Shown piece after piece: positions 13,276 through 25,400 of a stretch of DNA of 64,000 nucleotides; positions within the stretch are counted from its first letter, which is position 1, and the number at the start of each line of letters is the position of its first letter. The position numbers and the translations under genes were made by a program. The stretch is from Acanthosepion esculentum (Eukaryota > Mollusca > Cephalopoda > Sepiida > Sepiidae): assembly GCA_964036315.1 (NCBI GenBank), contig OZ038517.1, positions 13,552,372 through 13,616,371 on the forward strand, given 5' to 3'. The notes beneath the pieces are model-generated. The model ran no database searches. It was given only the letters and a program-made list of their open reading frames with translations, and had not been told where the DNA came from.

Positions 13276-13600
13276 TATATATTGTGAATTTAGGTAGCAA
13301 TCCTTCTTTTATACATGTTTCGTTAAAGACAACTGACAAGATGCTATGCCTGAGATTTTTAATTTTTCTTGTGTTCCTACAAGTGTTTTCTTTTCCAGAC
13401 ACAAAGTGTGTAAAAACTGTCCAAAAGTTCTGCATATCCAAGCACTTTCGGCTATTCTTTTATCCATTATCAAATTCGATTTTTTTTTTACTAAATGTTT
13501 GGGTTTTTCATGCATGAGTTTAAAGTTATTGAAATGTTTTATTTTCCGAGCACAGTCAGCAAATTGTGGCCATGTTCATTTTTGATATTATTGGGTGTTA
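13256..13600 (-). pseudogene. LINE fragment upstream of the YGSECW tail
   Basis: The minus strand reads [11 protein letters not shown], and the segment aligns by eye with 35930-36330 (minus), where the equivalent LSVVFNET leads directly into YGSECW. Shared landmarks are GTGTTTTCTTTTCCAGACAC, CTTTCGG..ATTC and TTTTATTTTCCGAGCACAGTC. It is a decayed piece of the same LINE family, without catalytic motifs. Confidence 0.5.
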
Positions 13601-13726
13601 GTTTTTCCTTTTTTTACTATTAGGGTTTCCATAATTTGTAATCTTTTTCTATATGTGGATGAGGCTATTATACGTGTATTTTCTACTAGTATGTTTTGAA
13701 TGGAGTTTAGTAGTTCAATTTAACAA

Positions 13727-14524
13727 TCCATTTTACACCCACGTACCTTCCATCCAATCAGAACTCCAATTTTAGCAAGCTCAGTTTCTCATTGGTCAAA
13801 AGCCTCAAAAACTGTAATATTCACGTGAAAAATCTTTTTGCCGCTCGATCGTCTCTGAGCCTAAATTTCCTCTCTCAGTTCTATAAATAAAGAATTTCTA
13901 ACCATTTCAATCAGTCAGACCTCCACACCTAGAGAGATGCCCATCAATTCCCCGCCAGTAAAAACTCTGACTTTGCCGCGCAACAATATTCTCTTACTCA
14001 GCAACCTTCGGGCACGCTCTATCTCTCTCTAGAATATTTCTCAAACTTTACTTACTATACTTTCAAAGTGATATTTCTCACTACATAAGAAGTATCAGTA
14101 ACTAACAATCTATTTTTCTCAAGCAGTTAAAGGTACGCAACTTTGAACAACTTTGAATATTTGTGTAAACACACTTACGTACACACACTAACGATTGAAC
14201 CTCATCACCGAGCATTTTTTGTATGTAATCAAACACTTTAATTCTGTGAACAAATCTAATCAACACCTGCAAACGCATCTAAACATTCACAAAAACATAA
14301 TACACAATTAAATACACCAATCCTCATTTATTCATCAAATTTTAAATCCACTGTATGTTTAAATTGTATATACATTGATGTTATTGTTATGCATTCAACT
14401 TTTGTCTTGTTTTCAACTTTATTTGCATGATTTGTTCCAAGTATCTGTCCTCAATAATTGTTGTGGACGAATGTTGTAGAACACGACCTCGAAATTTCTT
14501 CTGATTAATTTCAAACACATTTAT
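13727..14524 (+). repeat. Solo LTR, family B (TATA-bearing)
   Basis: The sequence opens with TTTACACCCACG, followed by CCAATCAGA and a promoter-like CTATAAATAAAG near 13882. Next come CAGTCAGACC and AGAGAGATGCCCATC, and it ends with GAATGTTGTAGAACAC. The same order appears at 63170-64000 at the right edge, starting TTTACACCCACG and containing ACTTATAAAAGG, TCAGTCAGCGG and AGAGAGATGCCAGAC. I infer an LTR from the layout (promoter, R-like start, A-rich tail). Exact TG..CA ends are not fixed. Confidence 0.5.
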
Positions 14525-15056
14525 TGTCGCAGTTAGCTCCTCCTCATTTCCTTAACCCTTCAACAGGGGTCTCTCTCTCTCCCGGGAGTATAAATACTGG
14601 CTGACATTTCGCCTCTTTCTCTTTCTTTTTTTTTCTCTGCTTACGCGCACGTGCGAGCAACTATCTCGACTTCGGCTGCGGGCCGCAACCTCGCACGTGA
14701 GGCGAGGCATATAAAACTTTCTCTTAAAATTTCCAATTTGTGAACTCTTATACACAACCAGCGTTTCCCATATTCTGGGAACACGCTAAAACAAAATTCA
14801 CCCCGTACGGACATTCAACTCAACACACACACAACTTTCCATACAGACACTGTAACATTTTATTCATGTCTTCAATGTATTTGTAATTCGTGTATTAATC
14901 TATTTGTTATTAATATATATTTGTTCGCATACATGTATATCGGTCTTGTTTGTTTCTTTGGACTCCATTAAAGTCCAACATTCTTATGCAGCTGGAAGCT
15001 TTAACCTAGAGATAACTCAACTTCTCCTCACATTCACACACCGCATGGTCCGCTAC
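14525..15056 (+). repeat. Solo LTR, family A, divergent copy
   Basis: It begins TGTCGCAGTTAGCTCCTCC, has a promoter-like GTATAAATACTGGCTGAC near 14588, AGCGTTTCCCATATTCTGGG near 14760, a TATCGGTCTTGTTTG block near 14938, and ends GGTCCGCTACA. Better-preserved copies are at 26469-26938, 52897-53380 and 58482-58991. No matching target duplication was seen, and it abuts family B, so one LTR may be nested beside the other. Confidence 0.65.
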
Positions 15057-15099
15057 ACATTCACCAGTCCGCAACACACGTCTTCTTGATTGCCAACCA

Positions 15100-15650
15100 A
15101 GGCTGGAGAGCTAAGTATATATATATAAGGAGCCAGTTTTATCCTAAAGATCCGTTTAGGTGAAACCTCGATAGGTTTGCCTGGATCCTTGGGATTGTTT
15201 TAGTTTTTGCTCCGCTTATCGTATTGAGCACTTTACAGTTAGTCTTTTACTCGCTTTTTATCTTCCGTTTCTGATACAAGTTGGTTATTAGAGTTTGCAT
15301 TGTTATTTTTAGTGGAGAGAGATATGAAGTCTGAAGATTTCTCCCCGCGCCCTTTTTTTTTCAGTTTTCAAAACATAGTAATGGTTTTATGTAGTTTTGT
15401 TAGTTTTTTTTTATATTTTCATATAAAGTTTGATTTCCTTTAAGAAGTTAAGCATATTGTTCGATTTATCGTTTTGAAAAAAATCTTTGTATTGTTTGTT
15501 TGATAATATTTTCTTTCAGTTTAACTGAGATAAGGGCAACTGGTAAGTATATGTTCGACTGTGAGAATTACTTGTCATTTATATCTATAGTATAGAGATA
15601 GGAATCAACAATGCATGGTGATGGCTAGTTTCCACCTCAATGTGATCGTC
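15100..15650. other. No gene recognised
   Basis: AT-rich sequence with a short (TA)n at 15115-15127 and an ATCGTATTGAGCACTTTAC fragment resembling the hammerhead-element tail. I see no exon of the neighbouring protease gene on the minus strand. Confidence 0.5.
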
Positions 15651-15652
15651 AG

Positions 15653-15654
<2 letters not shown>

Positions 15655-15694
<40 letters not shown>

Positions 15695-15807
15695 AGGTAA
15701 AATGAGAACAAATGGAGTATAATTCTGCTGTCCGTAACATTTAATTTAAAAGTGGGCACAATACAGATATTTGTTTTTATGTTATAATATCCTAAAATAA
15801 ATAATAA

Positions 15808-15869
<62 letters not shown>

Positions 15870-15870
15870 G
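15655..15870. repeat. (TA)n tracts flanking a short unique segment
   Basis: TA tracts run over 15655-15692 and 15811-15867. The second adjoins the hammerhead-type element on its right. The sequence between them has no recognised feature. Confidence 0.9.
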
Positions 15871-15879
15871 AAATATAGT

Positions 15880-16020
15880 CTTAAAGTGTGCTATATTTAT
15901 GGGATAAAGTGCTCAATATCAGAAATAGAGCGTGTGTAAATATAAAAGTGAACATAGAAGTCAACACTTAGAGGCGACAGTCTGTTTCATGCTAGATGCA
16001 ATCGTCAGGCCACGAGTGCT
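15880..16020 (-). repeat. Hammerhead-bearing element end
   Basis: On the minus strand this runs from a ribozyme core near 16008 through CGCCTCTAAGTGTTGAC, TATGTTCACTTTTATATTTA, a CTGATATTGAGCACTTTATC block and AGCACACTTTAAGACTATA to the (TA)n at 15867. It is the best preserved member of the family also seen at 12.1, 12.6 and 62.0-62.4 kb. Hammerhead motifs at the ends of Penelope-like elements and retrozymes are established in animals. Which of these this element belongs to cannot be decided here, as no RT is attached. Confidence 0.65.
15964..16020 (-). ncRNA. Candidate type I hammerhead ribozyme
   Basis: Minus strand: CTGACGA (16008-16002) fits the invariant CUGANGA. A short stem II closes with TGC/GCA. 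GAAA follows, then ACAGACUGU forms a 3-bp stem III, and C is the cleavage base (position 15976). Stem I pairs GGC with GCC next to the core and CACU with AGUG beyond an internal loop. All core positions agree with the hammerhead consensus. Stem II is short, so activity may be weak or need dimers, as reported for minimal retroelement hammerheads. Confidence 0.6.
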
Positions 16021-16079
16021 ATTATTTTTCTCGGCTATTTATATATACAGGTCAGTGGTGCACTGTGGGTAGTCTATTT

Positions 16080-16548
16080 TGGCGGTTATTTTACCGAAAG
16101 TTGTTTATTTGTTTATTTATTTATTTGGCTTAAATTATTTTTCCTTGTTTTTATTTATTTTTATTTTTATTTTTTATCTTATATATTTATTTATTTATTA
16201 TTTTTATTTTGATTGATGTTCTTATTAACGTAATAAAGATTTGTTTATATAGCTTATTTAATAGTTTTGTTTTTGTTTGGGAAGATAAAGCTATTTGTTG
16301 AATTTTGGGGTTGATTGTTGTGGTTTGTTCTGACTATTATTTTGGCGGAAACAGTTTTTAATTTATTTATTTGGATTGATTATCTTTATTTGGTTTTTCT
16401 AAACGGCTAGTTTATCGCTATCGGTTGTTAGTTTATTTATATATTTGGATTATTTAGATCAATTTATTTTACTTGTTATTTATTTGTTACACTGTATATT
16501 TTCTCTTTTTGGTTTTCGATTTTCATATTATTTTTTATTCACTTTTTT

Positions 16549-16600
<52 letters not shown>
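16080..16600. other. T-rich stretch ending in (TA)n; no gene
   Basis: Runs of TTTATTTATTT dominate, and a TA tract occupies 16556-16600. It lies in intron 10 of the legumain gene, just after the exon 10 donor. No coding exon was found. Confidence 0.6.
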
Positions 16601-16603
<3 letters not shown>

Positions 16604-16650
16604 GATTGAGTAAGATTCGAAACAAACAAGAAAGTTAGATTTTAACTTAC

Positions 16651-16746
16651 GTCAAACATTGCACTTGGGATTGCAGAATTATCTCCTGGGGTTTGTAGAG
16701 CAGATTCTGAACTTTGGAAATCAGAGAGTTTCATTTTGCCAATGGA
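16651..16746 (-). CDS. Legumain exon 10 (end of catalytic domain, linker)
   Basis: Acceptor ACTTTCAG, then [30 protein letters not shown] and FD, donor GTAAGTTAAA. Phase 0 on both sides. It fits the position and style of the family segment after the NTSH strand (S-x-M-K-V-x-x-F-Q, then a Pro/Ser-rich linker). The following exons, with the activation peptide and death-domain-like prodomain, are not seen. Confidence 0.85.
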
Positions 16747-16980
16747 CTGAAAGACATAGATAGAGAGAAGCATACAGATACTCTGACCAAACACAGGTAG
16801 ATAGATCCCTTAAATATACTCGGTTTTATAAATAATGTCTTTAACATTTGCTGCATTATGTTCACAAAGTAATTACCATATCTCCAAACTTTTGCACAGA
16901 GAGATATTGTCCAAGTATAGATAGATAGAGACAGAGTAAGACAGACAGAAGTATTTTGACCAAAATTAGAGAAAGCTAGG

Positions 16981-17021
<41 letters not shown>

Positions 17022-20000
17022 GGATAGATATGAACCAAAAACAGGTGTATAGATGTTAAATATATAGGGTTTCATAAATAAATTTCTTAACATTTGCTGC
17101 ATTATGTTCAAAATGTAATTACCATATCTCCAAACTTTTGCACGTGACTTGTGTTCACTTGCTTCTTGACCATATCGTATTGCTCCAGGACGGTTGTTCT
17201 TTTCAAGGACACCTGAAAGAAATTACAATTTGGTCTCATGAATCAATCTTTTAACAAAAAATGGCACACTGACTACTATATAATGGTCATAAAATGCCAA
17301 ACAAAATTCTGAAATAAGCTTCACCTTATCTGAATTTTCCATCCAAGTGACACTGAAGACATCGCCAAGATAAGTCTCCAACTCACTGTCATAGTAGCAG
17401 GCATACGATGGCTCGTTTCCATTGGCTGCAGTCTCACCAAAGACTACAAACAAGAAATAATAATAAGATTTGTGTTGACCATGTTCGTCGTAGTCTATGA
17501 ATATAGAATCCAGCGCAGTATGTAATCTGTTCAATGAAACAACGTTAAAGATTAACACTCGCGAGTCAGACACTCTACTGAATCTGACTATATTGCCAAT
17601 AGCAGCAGCAGCTTTTCCGTAATTCTTCAGTTTTTGATATCAGAGGTTGGCAGCGAATATTCGGAAAAAAACATGGCTGCCTTTATACACGTCGCACTGA
17701 ATATTCTGAGCCTTCTAATTGGTTAGCCCTTATTGGTGAACTATAAAATGAGTCAGCTCATTTTGACAGGCTCACTAGTATATAGAGTATCCAAAAACTG
17801 TAACAATTTGTACCTCATCTTTTACCAGAGAGTTTTTCACAATAGTTAGAAGAGCCTATCCGTGTTAGTATTAGGAATTGCTGGAGACCCTATATATTAA
17901 TTATAGGCTAGTTTTCCTCTGTAAGCAGAAAGAACAGTTTCTGGCTTATAATGTAATCTCTTGTATTTTCTCTCTTTTTTTCAGTTGTTGTTCATATATT
18001 TATGTTTTGTCCGCAGTTGAGATCTGAAGTGTGAGGAGTGATAACTGTTTAGCTTTTTTTTTGTTCCTTTTTTTTATAGTTTTTGTTTCACTGTTTTACA
18101 GAGTAATATTTTCTTATTGTCTTTGCTATTCCTTTGTTTATATTTGTATATATTAAAATGCCATCGATACAGGGTTGAATCCTTTTCATTCACTTTATAT
18201 TCCATTGGTAAGGAGGAAGTATGATTTGAAAAACGTCTTCCCAAGAACTGCCACTTTGTGAAACAGACTCCCACGAAGATGCTTCCCCTATATCTGCAAT
18301 CATGAGTCAACTATTACCAACCGTCAACAACCTCATTCAGAAACCCTCTACCTTGAGTGGCTCTTAGGCTTTGTATTAGGTGAACAAAAAGTAGTCCATT
18401 TTTAAAGCCATGATAAAAACAAAGAGCAAATTTGAACCTTCATGCTCGAAAGGAAACATTGTTTCAAATGGACGGTTTTTCCCTTGACACTGCTATTATT
18501 TTAACTACCTTCACTCCTTGGCAATGTTTATTATCTTAAAAACCGATGATTAGAATTGGAATAAGACCTAAACATATGATGAAAGTGAATTTATAATTTT
18601 TTTGTTCTTGAGAATTTACAACAATGTAGCAGGAAAACAAGAAAAAAACTTTAAAGTTATTGTTGCAATTAATGACTGCAATCGGTTTCTTTTTTTCTCT
18701 TTCGTCCGCAACACATGGAGCCAATTCAAAGTTCAATCCAAAATTTGCCGTAATACTCCAACAGGCAACGTAGTAATGACACAACGTGGTCAGGAATCCT
18801 ACCTTCACTTCGTGACAGCAGAAACTCACGTTCGTCCACCAAGCCCAAAAAGATTTGTTCTGCCGATAAGCAAAAACAACGGTCTTCATTCACCGAGCAA
18901 TTTTTCTGATTGGCCACGACATTCAAGGAGGAAAGAACATTATCATAGTTTCTCTGATAGATAAAGTTGCAGGTTTTTGTTAACTGTTTTCTTGAATTCC
19001 TCATCGACAGACCCCACACAAAACCCGAGCTCTTTTTCAAGGTAAGCGATTTTCTCTTTCGTTACAAACAACAAAATTAAACACTATTTATTTACATATT
19101 ATTTTATTAAGTTTAATATTATTAAATAAATTAGAATTGGAATAAGACCTAAAGCTATGATGAAAGTGAATTTATAAATTTTTTTGTTCTTCAGAATTTA
19201 CAACAATGTAGCAGGAAAACAAGAAAAAAACTTTAAAGTTATTGTTGCAATTTAATGCCTGCAATCAGTTTCTTTTGTCTCTCTTGTCCACGACACATGT
19301 AGCCAATTCAAAGTTCAATCAAAAATCTGTCGTTACTGTCCAACAGGTAACGTAGTAATGGCTGTCAGAAATCTCACCTTCACTTCGCAACAGCACAAAT
19401 GCACGTTCGTCCACCAAGCTAAAAAAATCATTCTGCCCGTAAACAAAAACAACGAGCAATTTTTCTGATTCACGCCATTCAGGGGGGTAAAGAACATTAG
19501 CATTTTTTCTCTGATACTTAAATTAGCAGGTTTTTGCTAACTATCTTCTTGGACTCTTCTTTGGCAGACGACGCACAAAAACCAAGCTCTTTTTCGAAAA
19601 TTTCGTTAGAAACAAAGAAAAGAATTCTGGACTCTTGCGTAACATATTATTTTTTTACATTAGAATAGAGAAAGATGCTTTCTAGAAAATAAGCATAGTA
19701 TGAAGAAACGGGAAATTTTCGTTAGAAACAAAGAAAAGAATTCTGGACTCTTGCGTAATATATTATTTTTTCACATTAGAATAGAGAAAGATGCTTTCTA
19801 GAAAATAAGCATAGTATGAAGAAACGGGAAAATTTCGTTAGAAACAAAGAAAAGACGACAGAAAGTCTGACACTGGCAGCAATATTCAATATATAGATGA
19901 ACTATAGATTTATAAACATGCAAGATAAATACTCGTAAAGAAAAAATGTCTGGCCCAACACAGTGAACCAATTTCCTAGCAGTGGACCTAGCAATTGATT

Positions 20001-21334
20001 CAATATAATCATTCCACATCATGTCTGCGGAAAACGTGAGACCGGTAAGTTCCAATGAGTTGATCGCCTGGTGGTTGGCATCAGTCACACTCATGGAAGA
20101 CAAAAAGGGTTCATCTGTAGGTGTTAAGCCATTTCTTGCCCCGGTTAACAACGGATTAAACAATATACCATTTGAAGAGGTGAAACCTATTTAATAGTTT
20201 ATTAACATGGTTAGAAAATAAATTATCATGTTTTAGAAGTGTATAGTGCAAAGAAGATGGTATCGCGCCAAACACGTCCATGTACAGGTTTTGAAGATCA
20301 TCGTTAAATAACCTGGTTTTTAATTTGAGATTTAAGAAGGAATCATGCAACAACCAAACACTCTACTGAATGCGAACCATATGAATAATTACCAATGGAA
20401 TCACTAATCAGTACTTACTGTTTATGTCTTTCGGGAGATCTTTAAACATCGAACCTGATTCGCAAGCTTCAATATAAATCAGCATCTATATGTAAAAAGA
20501 AATTTGAGAATATATCAGAATTTTTATGGTGATTTTTGAACAGGGGTAGAGGTTTATCCCTTGTTTCCTGTTTAGGATTGGGTTTTCATTTCCTTCTAAA
20601 TGTTTTTCATTCTTTCACTCCCAGTAGCCCTTTGCATCTTAGCGGCATTATTGCCTTGCTTAGGGTTAATTAATTTATTGTATTTTTTACTTATCGTTAT
20701 TCTCCCTCCATACTTTGTTTTATATTTTTGTATACTTCTGTAATGTTTATTTTTAATGAGCCAATTATCAAATCCATTCTTTCTTTGGTTAGAGAAAGTG
20801 CCGAAAAAAAACCAATGCAACTCTGAATAAGAAATGGTGTGCATTAATTGATATAAATTATCTCCCTTAAGTATGGCAAGTGGAATGAGAAGAATCTCCT
20901 GTCAATTGAATAAAGGGTTTGCTTTCAAATTATAAATAGGTTACTGAATACAATGATAAACAGACGTTTAAACAAGGAAATCAAAATGTTGTTATTTTAT
21001 TCCGAGGGGAGAAATGTTTTACAAAATGGAAAATGTCTTGCATTTTGATTTCGTTTTGTATCATCTTTTTGAAAATATATCAATTAGTATTGATAAAAGC
21101 ATCACTTCACTGGTCGGGCGAGGGGTCCTAACTCACTACATTAAACAAAAGCAGATAGGTTTGCCTAATATCCAGTTTACACCACTCCTTGGTCTTCTGA
21201 ACAGTAGTAGAGGTTTATTCCTTGTTTCCTGTTTAAGGTTGGGTTTCCGGTTCCTTCTAAAGTCTTTTTCATTATATTTTACTCCTAGTAGCCCCTTGCA
21301 TCTTAGTGGCATTATTGCCTTGCTTGTCGCGAAT

Positions 21335-21373
<39 letters not shown>

Positions 21374-21861
21374 GAAATGAACAAAGTCCGACAATTATTT
21401 TAAGACATTTTTATGTTTAACATTCTTTTTATAGATACAAATATTTAAGTAAATGCTCTGTTTATAATAAATAGTATTAAACAACATTTACCAGCCTCAA
21501 TGTCCGAGAAATTTTTATAGAAAATATTCGTCCTCCGACAGGATTCGAACTTGTATCCTATACGGAACCGTTATATAGCCTGACGTGCCTTTTAACCGAT
21601 TTGGCCACAGAGGATCGTTTGGTTGGCAAGGTCGAATCTACTGCTTTTAAACTTCAATCATCCATGAATCTCTCACGTACATTCATTTCTGCTCATGGCG
21701 TATCAAATGTAAACAAATGACGTCACACATTATGAAATGGACAAAGTACGACAATTATTTTAAGACATTTTTATGTTTATACATTCTTTTTATAGATACA
21801 AATATTTAAGTAAATGCTCTGTATTTGTATCTATAAAAAGAATGTTAAACATAAAAATGTC

Positions 21862-21932
<71 letters not shown>

Positions 21933-22352
21933 TTTACATTAGTCGGACTATTGTCCTCATCTTTGTAGCCATATTTGTCACAACGTTTCGGCCGTTGTAC
22001 GCTCCGGCCTTCTTCAGGTGGTTGGAATTTCGAACCGAACCCTTTATTTCGATCACTGGAGTAGACTGTTCTAGTTCCACGAGCCATGTTTGATGTATGT
22101 CAGTTATCAGTTATCTCCTGCTAATTTTCCCTCTGAAGATAACTGATAACTGACATCCATCAAACATGGCTCGTGGAACTAGAACAGTCTACCCCAGTGA
22201 TCGAAATAAAGGGTTCGGTTCGAAATTCCAACCACCTGAAGAAGGCCGGAGCGTACAACGGCCGAAACGTTGTGACAAATATGGCGACAAAGATGAGGAC
22301 AATAGTCCGACTAATGTAAATACTGTACATAATACCTCATCTCAGAAATATA

Positions 22353-22422
<70 letters not shown>

Positions 22423-25400
22423 ATTACATAATAACTTTTTGTTGTTTGTCCCCTGTTTAGGTTTGGGTTCTGGATTCCTTCTAAAGTCTTTTTCATTCTC
22501 TTTCACTTCCAGTAGCCCCTTGAGTCTTAGGGACATTATAGCCTTTCTTGGCATGAATTAATTTTTTTTTTTTTAAACTATGATTCTTTGAAAAAAAAAT
22601 ACAATACCTTGGCATATTTCTTCTCGTTGTACATATTTTTCAGGGCACTGAGGAACTTGGATGCGTAGAGCTGGGGAAATAAAAACAAAAATGTTATTTA
22701 TGTTAGTAGTAGCAGTAATAGTAATAGCAGTAGTAGTATTAGTACCATCACATTTATAATGTCCTTTTTCATTCGTCAAACGTTACAAAGAAAAGCCAAT
22801 ATTGTTTTTATCAAATGGTAGGGCTCAAGAAGATGTTTTCAGGCAGCAAGCAAGAGATTGTAGGTAAAATAAATCTTTCGAGCTAAACGTACTGCAGAAA
22901 AATCAGATGTTTGATTCGTAAGGAGATGTTAAATACGGCATTACTTTGGGCACCAGTGAAGCACTATATACACAATATATATATATATATAAAAGACTTA
23001 CGTAACTATCAGGGAATGCAATAAGGCCAGGTGCACCATGGTCAGCAAAAAAAACGAAGATGTGGTCATTGGGTCCACTGTCCAAAAATTAGAAAAACAC
23101 AATGAATTAAGAGAGATGAACAAGAAATCAGATTAAAAGCTCTCTCTCCACTAAATATTTTTTTTTACAGACGACTATAACACATACGAGTTATCTCCCT
23201 TACGCATGACAAGTGACATGGGTACAACGATAGACTGGCACTTAAAAAAAGGCAAAATTTTGTTATTTTATTCTGAGGAGATAAATGTTTGATAAAATTT
23301 CAATCTATCTTTTATTTTGCTTTCGTTCTGTATCTTGTTGAAAAAAAACTTTTTTACACAGATGTTCACTTTATACAAGGCCCGGGAGCCACTCGAGGTA
23401 GGGATAAATGTTTCATAAAATTTCAGTCTATCTCTTATTTTGCTTTCGTTCTGTATCTTGTTGAAAAAAATGTTTTTACACAGAGGTTCACTTTATACAA
23501 GGCCCGGGAGCCACTCGAGGTAGAGATAAATGTTTCATAAAATTTCAGTCTATCTTTTATTTTGCTTTCGTTCTGTATCTTGTTGAAAAAAATTTTTTTA
23601 CACAGAGGTTCACTTTATACAATGCCTGGGAGCCACTCGAGGTAGAGATAAATGTTTCATAAAATTTCAGTCTATCTTTTATTTTGCTTTCGTTCTGTAT
23701 CTTGTTGAAAAAAAAATTTTACACTGAGGTTCACTTTATACAAGGCCCGGGAGCCACTCGAGGTAGAGGTTTGCAGAATAAGAAACACAGTTTATGCAGA
23801 TGAGTGGGGAAGATAATGGTTAACCCTTGACTTGAAAGTAGTGAACGGGAAAACATCCTCTTTGAAGTTGATTTGACAGAGAGGCGTTTCGCTGGGAAAG
23901 AGCTGCTCAAGTGAAACTTACTTCTCACCGGTGGAGTACGGAAGGAATGAGGGTGGTTTGTTAAAATCTGCTCAGTATGACGGGTTAGAACTGCTGGAAA
24001 TAAGGAATGTAGTTCACCTGAGCACTTTCCATGGAAATACCGATAGAACAGTATCAATTAGTATTGATACAACTTCACGAAGTAAAAGCATCACTTCTCT
24101 GGTCAAACGCCAGGGCGCCTAACTCACTACCCTAAATAGGATTAGATACGCGTGTCTGTCGCCCGGTTCATACTCATCCCCAGTTTTTTTTTTTTAACAG
24201 GAGTAAAGGTTTATCAACGGATAATGACTTCCTTCTAAAGAATTGATGAATTTTTTTAATCTGACATCTCCAAATGTTATTTTTAATGGATACCCGTACT
24301 TGAGTAGACACTCTGTTTATTTCAAATATTATTTACTTCGTCTTCCGGTCTGCGCACTCGAGAAAACTTACTAAATAAAATGTACCCCCTGACATGATTC
24401 GATCCACTGCCCGTGTGACACTGGCAAACGCCACGAAAAGGGTTAAGTTAAGAATATAACTTAGAACAAGACGAAAACGGTTAAAGAATGGAATGATAGA
24501 TAAAGTAAGAGAAGAAGGGAAATTGATTTTATTTTTTTTAAGACTTTTTTTCTTTTTAATCAGAGACGGCTTGAAGAATATGACTGTTGTTGTTTTCGGG
24601 AAAGATATTACCAAAGGGGCCATCTGGAAAAAGCTGGGCTGACGATTGTGGCGCTGCCTTAAAGTGGAAGTTACGAAAACATCTCCTAAGGACTAGCCGG
24701 GAAAGAAGGTCAGCTGAGATAAAATATGGTAATTTTTACAGACGATAGCAGAAGTTGAGAAGCTGATTTATTCCACCTATCAAAAAGTGGAAATTGTAAA
24801 CAAATCGAGAAATAGAATTTGATTATGTAAACACCCAGCGCAGTGTTCATAAGAGCGATTGAGTTAACAAGATATGGAGATAGCTGCCGGAGGAAACAGC
24901 TGGTAAATTTCTGAATATATAAACAAAACCAGGCTGGGGAAAACTTTTTGACGAAAAATTACAATTAATGACCAGAAGATAAGCCACGCCACACTGTTAA
25001 AAAACGGATTTGTCAAAATGACAGCCAAGGTGAAAGGCTTAGATTAGATACGAGAGTAACAGAGAAATTGCCTATGCCCATTGGGAAGTTATGGTGCGTG
25101 GCATCAATATTTGATAAACGGGTGGGCCGGTACCTGTAACCGCTACCCATAGGAAGAAGGGATCTTCTAAATTTCGAGAAATAATTTTACAAAGACAGAC
25201 AACAAAAAACTCTTGTTGGAAGAGGGGCAACACAGAGTCCTCAAATACATCACCCCCCATGCCAGTTTTGGGTAAGAGTCAATATAAGCAGAGCGCTGAA
25301 GCGTTCAAAATCAGTTGGAGAAACAGATGACGGGAGACGATCACGCTGCCGAAGTCCACGTGACTTGCTGCCAAAGAGAACACCCGACTTAAGTCTTCTT

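Noticed and set aside
17223..17324. Read-through of exon 8 to the stop at 17223 as a truncated isoform
   Set aside because: The extra residues do not match the family, and a donor with correct phase leads to a clear exon 9; without transcripts I do not call it.
21845..22561. Two opposing MARGTRTVY frames as genes
   Set aside because: They are mirror images in a foldback element and end in (TA)n-encoded Tyr/Ile runs.
24365..24430. Alternative exon 4 with a Gly-Ser-Gly reading
   Set aside because: Neighbouring residues do not match legumain, the phase is wrong, and a better exon start was found at 26421.
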